Part shown: piece by piece, positions 63,501 to 64,000 of the stretch | Layout: every line of letters starts with the position of its first letter | Position numbering within the stretch: the first letter of the stretch is position 1 | NCBI GenBank assembly: GCA_964247055.1 | Contig: OZ176055.1 | Span: 6,944,001 to 7,008,000 of the forward strand | Length of the DNA stretch: 64,000 bases | Origin: Paragordius varius | Taxonomy: Eukaryota; Nematomorpha | Direction: 5' to 3' | Made by a program: the position numbers and the translations under genes | Notes under the pieces: model-generated | Database searches by the model: none | Seen by the model: only the letters and a program-made list of their open reading frames with translations | What the model was told of the DNA's origin: nothing

Positions 63501-64000
63501 CAGCGAATGTTGAGAGGCGAAATCTCAAACTCCTCTAGTAACAACTCACTTTACAGGTAAATATTTTCGCAATAATATAAAAAGTAAAAGACATATATAT
63601 TTTTTTCATAATAAAACCATATTTTTTAAAACCTGATTTTATGTAACCTATCGTTTTGGGTTGCGAAATAAGGAATGGAAATGTAAAATGGTTATACACT
63701 CATTTCATATTAAATAATAGTGATTTTAATGATCGGAAAATGTGAATTTTTTAAAAAATAAATAGTTCTTTATATGTTTTATCATTATAAGTTTAAATAT
63801 AGCTGTAAAAGTCCCACTTTTTAAGTATGAAATATCATCTTATATTTTTTTAATTTTTATAAAATAAATTAATTTAGATCTCAAAAGAATGTTCCCAGTT
63901 CTGCATCGGGTCTATCAACCATAAGGGGTACTGCCAAAAGCACAGTTAAAAAATTTCAAAATATGTCCTTGGAAGATATTGCGTATGATTGCATTTTATT
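36834..64000 (+). CDS. CLASP: CLIP-associating protein (CLASP), first 20 exons, continues beyond window
   Basis: A microtubule plus-end and rescue factor acting on cortical, kinetochore and spindle microtubules. Exons: 36834-37016, 37091-37169, 37228-37271, 37301-37363, 37698-37789, 39048-39123, 39514-39614, 41659-41726, 57957-58075, 58669-58867, 59411-59620, 60245-60274, 60482-60546, 60793-60885, 61319-61479, 61884-62019, 62316-62389, 62871-63008, 63428-63556, and 63878 on, where a GTATGA donor at 63983 may end it. All are GT/AG with matching phase, about 721 codons in total. TOG1 is about residues 1-232 (LGDQKEQVRDSAQTLLM; VREQAHNALILIYQHVGERF). An Asn/Ser-rich linker (about 236-425) contains SRIP (265-268), an EB1-type SxIP motif. 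The conserved FYESFEDVP leads into TOG2, about 440-665 (LALRDLRSQIVREVCITIG; VKIMSTSAVVAIKFIIK; DADAEARASSRKAYWGF). Intron 3 is 29 nt and intron 8 is 16.2 kb with a nested gene. TOG3 and the C-terminal domain lie outside. Confidence 0.92.
37272..37300 (+). other. 29-nt intron in CLASP
   Basis: This GT...AG segment separates LGDQKEQ from VRDSAQTLLM, which are contiguous in CLASP proteins. Its length is not a multiple of three, so reading through would lose the TOG1 frame. Confidence 0.85.
37790..39047 (+). other. CLASP intron 5
   Basis: A 1.26-kb AT-rich intron holding a MITE family B copy (38605-38890). I recognise nothing else in it. Confidence 0.6.
38605..38890. mobile_element. MITE family B, copy in CLASP intron 5
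   Basis: The left terminus 'gaaattatatggacaaaac' pairs with the right terminus 'tttgtctgtataatttt'. Further in, 'aaagacaaatg' mirrors 'atttgtcttta'. The same termini bound the copy at 42318-42585, and a partial right end appears near 25270. It is non-coding. Confidence 0.7.
39385..39490. repeat. MITE family B fragment
   Basis: The sequence 'atggctgtcttttaaaaac...tttgtctctataatttta' matches the right half of the family B copies. It lies just before CLASP exon 7. Confidence 0.5.
39854..40147. mobile_element. hAT-like MITE in CLASP intron 7
   Basis: The ends are CAGGGATGTTTAAC (left) and CAGGGGTGTCCAAC (right, reverse complement). Flanks atttaaat and atttaagc agree at 6 of 8 bases, consistent with a decayed 8-bp hAT target duplication. 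A TA microsatellite (about 40078-40110) lies near the right end. Confidence 0.75.
40651..40682. repeat. (TA)n microsatellite
   Basis: A pure TA run of about 32 bp in CLASP intron 7. Confidence 0.9.
42318..42585. mobile_element. MITE family B, best copy
   Basis: The left 'gattatacggacaaaacgtaa' and right 'acggtttgtccgtataattt' are inverted copies. So are 'acaaccatactttttt' and 'aaaaagtatggttgtc' further in. It is about 270 bp with an AT-rich core and no coding capacity. Confidence 0.75.
45963..46268 (+). mobile_element. MITE family A, reference copy
   Basis: The ends are inverted: TATACCATTTACAATTCAAA on the left and, in reverse complement on the right, TATACCATTTATAGTTCAAA. A motif 'aattcaaattcaccctt' is repeated in tandem inside each end. 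Flanking TA is consistent with TA target duplication but cannot be separated from the AT background. Confidence 0.78.
48514..48568. repeat. (TA)n microsatellite
   Basis: A TA run of about 55 bp, the longest in the window. Confidence 0.92.
48797..49070 (+). mobile_element. MITE family A copy in CLASP intron 8
   Basis: It begins 'tataccgtttacaattcaaa' and ends 'ggtgaatttaaacttggtata'. It shares the internal 'ggcatagtttattatattt' and 'caactcatcattta' with the reference copy, in the same orientation. Confidence 0.72.
51548..51572. repeat. (CA)n microsatellite
   Basis: About 12 CA units in CLASP intron 8. Confidence 0.9.
52726..56409 (+). CDS. Asn-rich disordered protein of unknown family, nested in CLASP intron 8
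   Basis: This is an uninterrupted 1227-codon frame, far beyond chance length in such AT-rich DNA. A TGA directly precedes the first ATG, so the start at 52726 (or the Met two codons later) is the natural one unless an upstream exon splices in. The protein is dominated by Asn and Ser with poly-N, NN-x and QQQQQ tracts. No folded domain, signal peptide or membrane segment is evident. Islands of higher complexity suggest functional motifs: EEVTYIPITVLPRQK, GGKVIGIVEPMP, TPPSPRRRMSIS, PETLDDLLAFRQMRHHRYPS, KKTFHRFLGNLKEMG, SVSDRIKKFETRLG, FGLKRSASFL. A GILK (825-828) and KSVRF (1038-1042) match the SILK and RVxF short motifs that bind protein phosphatase 1, in the usual order, but such motifs are short. 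It lies on the same strand as CLASP and ends in TAA, so it is a separate gene or, less likely, an alternative CLASP 3' end. Function is not assigned. Confidence 0.8.
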   Translation: MFMDHHTTFNVVNNVHKFSNENSVNNDNYYYNNNILEKGGRNDLNYLVINHSKDNGNGNGIANFNNSIDSNKVESKKINYFDSSPFKLHLPNSSNDKNFVKQKNLTTNNNAENENKLCTSDSNYFSLRGTGKNNNHNFSNTPLAETNNLKHESKFDFINTNFKTTHQNNKYDWKESNFYCSSDNEDEIEEVTYIPITVLPRQKDLRDCENTPQNSLLQNTPKTVSNSYERENYKHSVNNISNNSYISPGGKVIGIVEPMPHIINNNTNKSYSNSTENFEQNQILSINKDKMQQVKPNVNAKVNKNLADTKRCFNSTHIINDIKDGSLNNTNTTKNSIKSNKNMNGFTRSVEDDRYFKSNLKGFSCSTNTPPSPRRRMSISATGPSNTKCNFNNISCSKKFPETLDDLLAFRQMRHHRYPSNSNPNIQQQQQTLLQNSKYNINNIVDHSMSDGEDKHVGQEYITIPVQYIDTSTQFPKMLTQPLKKTFHRFLGNLKEMGNDFINHNTNAPNGKIGNVGGSIINHRKNNNPFSNTTNLSDTSPLTQISTPTSMNHKNSNNLSGEDFTALIAKIRSLCKTEDNLASVNGNHTTKNVFGLDPGPNPFMNGCSPVTNNVPLSQKYCKEDTNNFNNISLSRIPVNSTNYNYYKDNFGFNDEMLIANSHGDNHHSSRLKKQMMDVNTPSPPLSVSDRIKKFETRLGSLSNNNKANHHNNNDKSSSVFSVPTSPINAEHNSSNFLKNDTGYNYNCYSLDKRPGIKKSLTPMKFGLKRSASFLTQHLNKNDDKVIRPNFLPSENVKTEKNEMNSMTKHNLSKPIVNAKTKELKGILKNNHDTFIKNPYNGSLLLSKSHSNSVSALNASEFYDEHSFKNQNSLGSTFLSSPRNPRFRNFNTNIDHTNWCHRDLNDSPILYKQHIVIPANSHISVPNNQPCYYKQPIINTSNWANQKHYYANNLETVQSENDAYQDISMINNDIYYPISTNINNQNAKDTVTAYTLKPERFGINETLGSNAPINETVVTSTADRLEQGGIKVGPKKLGKSVRFSNFVSQQYIPVTTVSPSNSPTESNMPLSPKIGVRQPYNRSPSQNGSTVETNKNPISTDTSIDNLIIIPRPKLSAYLNAARLQQNITTNGIKHEKTTLTNQSSSNPSNYSNHNQLNPKLETKNVCTSSFNNITCNYIINNCNDKIQNGKDMPRHDTQRNNAIDQNEINMKMINNNNNGCIIKSTLF
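56410..57956. other. 3' flank of the nested gene, remainder of CLASP intron 8
   Basis: AT-rich DNA without exons. An AATAAA at 56766-56771 is a candidate poly(A) signal for the nested gene. The intron acceptor (gtgcag) ends at 57956. Confidence 0.45.
58401..58640 (-). mobile_element. MITE family A copy next to CLASP exon 10
   Basis: It contains 'ttgaattcaccccaaatt', 'aaactatgccataaaat' and 'tttattttagggtgaatttt', matching the reference copy in reverse orientation. Its right end is about 28 bp before the exon 10 acceptor. Confidence 0.6.
61171..61335 (+). repeat. Tandem repeat spanning the CLASP exon 15 acceptor
   Basis: The exon 15 start 'atgcgaaaaattc' at 61319 and about 66 bp of intron before it are repeated upstream, with copies of the phrase at 61186 and 61252. 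A looser copy lies at 60958. The 61186 copy keeps an AG before ATG, while the 61252 copy has AA instead. Only the 61319 copy continues into TOG2 coding sequence. Confidence 0.8.
62599..62852 (-). mobile_element. MITE family A copy next to CLASP exon 18
   Basis: It begins 'tatcatttacaattcaaatt' with three tandem copies of the 'aattcaaattcaccct' motif and ends 'gaactgtaaatggtata'. It is reverse in orientation to the reference copy. It stops 18 bp before the exon 18 acceptor, leaving only the terminal pyrimidine stretch outside. Confidence 0.75.

Overview
The window is very AT-rich nuclear DNA from an invertebrate animal. The evidence is spliced genes with metazoan products (SNW1, a MacroD-type macrodomain protein, CLASP), RTE, Helitron, hAT-like and Ty3-type mobile elements, and many small inverted-repeat elements. 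The SNW1 start (MSLSSVLP...) and the segment YDVYDKPWRD resemble insect Bx42, so an arthropod is plausible, but the species cannot be fixed from sequence alone. Exons below were placed by matching translated segments to remembered family sequences, with GT/AG borders and phase compatibility checked by eye.

Layout. 1-1308: intergenic, with a small hAT-like element. 1309-8248 (+): complete 14-exon SNW1/SKIP gene (627 aa). 9032-18311: one long-armed foldback element flanked by TA, into which a Helitron (12054-13823) and an RTE LINE (14814-18165) have inserted separately. 18376-20800: two further palindromic elements. 23523-25739 (+): two-exon MacroD-like gene with a reading-frame discontinuity near its start. 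26130-28080: decayed relatives of the Helitron tandem repeat, with a crisp 377-bp hAT MITE inside. 28848-34893: hAT-like palindromic element with an 8-bp target duplication, split by a young, whole-looking Ty3 (Metaviridae) LTR element (29417-34003). 36834 to the window end (+): the 5' two-TOG part of a CLASP gene, 20 exons, with introns from 29 nt to 16.2 kb. The 16.2-kb intron holds a same-strand, apparently single-exon gene for an Asn-rich 1227-aa protein of unknown family (52726-56409).

The host genes are not a functional cluster: SNW1 acts in splicing and transcription, the macrodomain protein in ADP-ribose removal, and CLASP in microtubule control. The strongest structural result is the nested repeat at 9-18 kb. 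The undisturbed left arm of the palindrome supplies the empty site for the insertions in the right arm, so the Helitron ends (A|TC...CTAG|T) and the LINE target duplication (15 bp) can be read almost to the base. No tRNA, rRNA or CRISPR array was seen.
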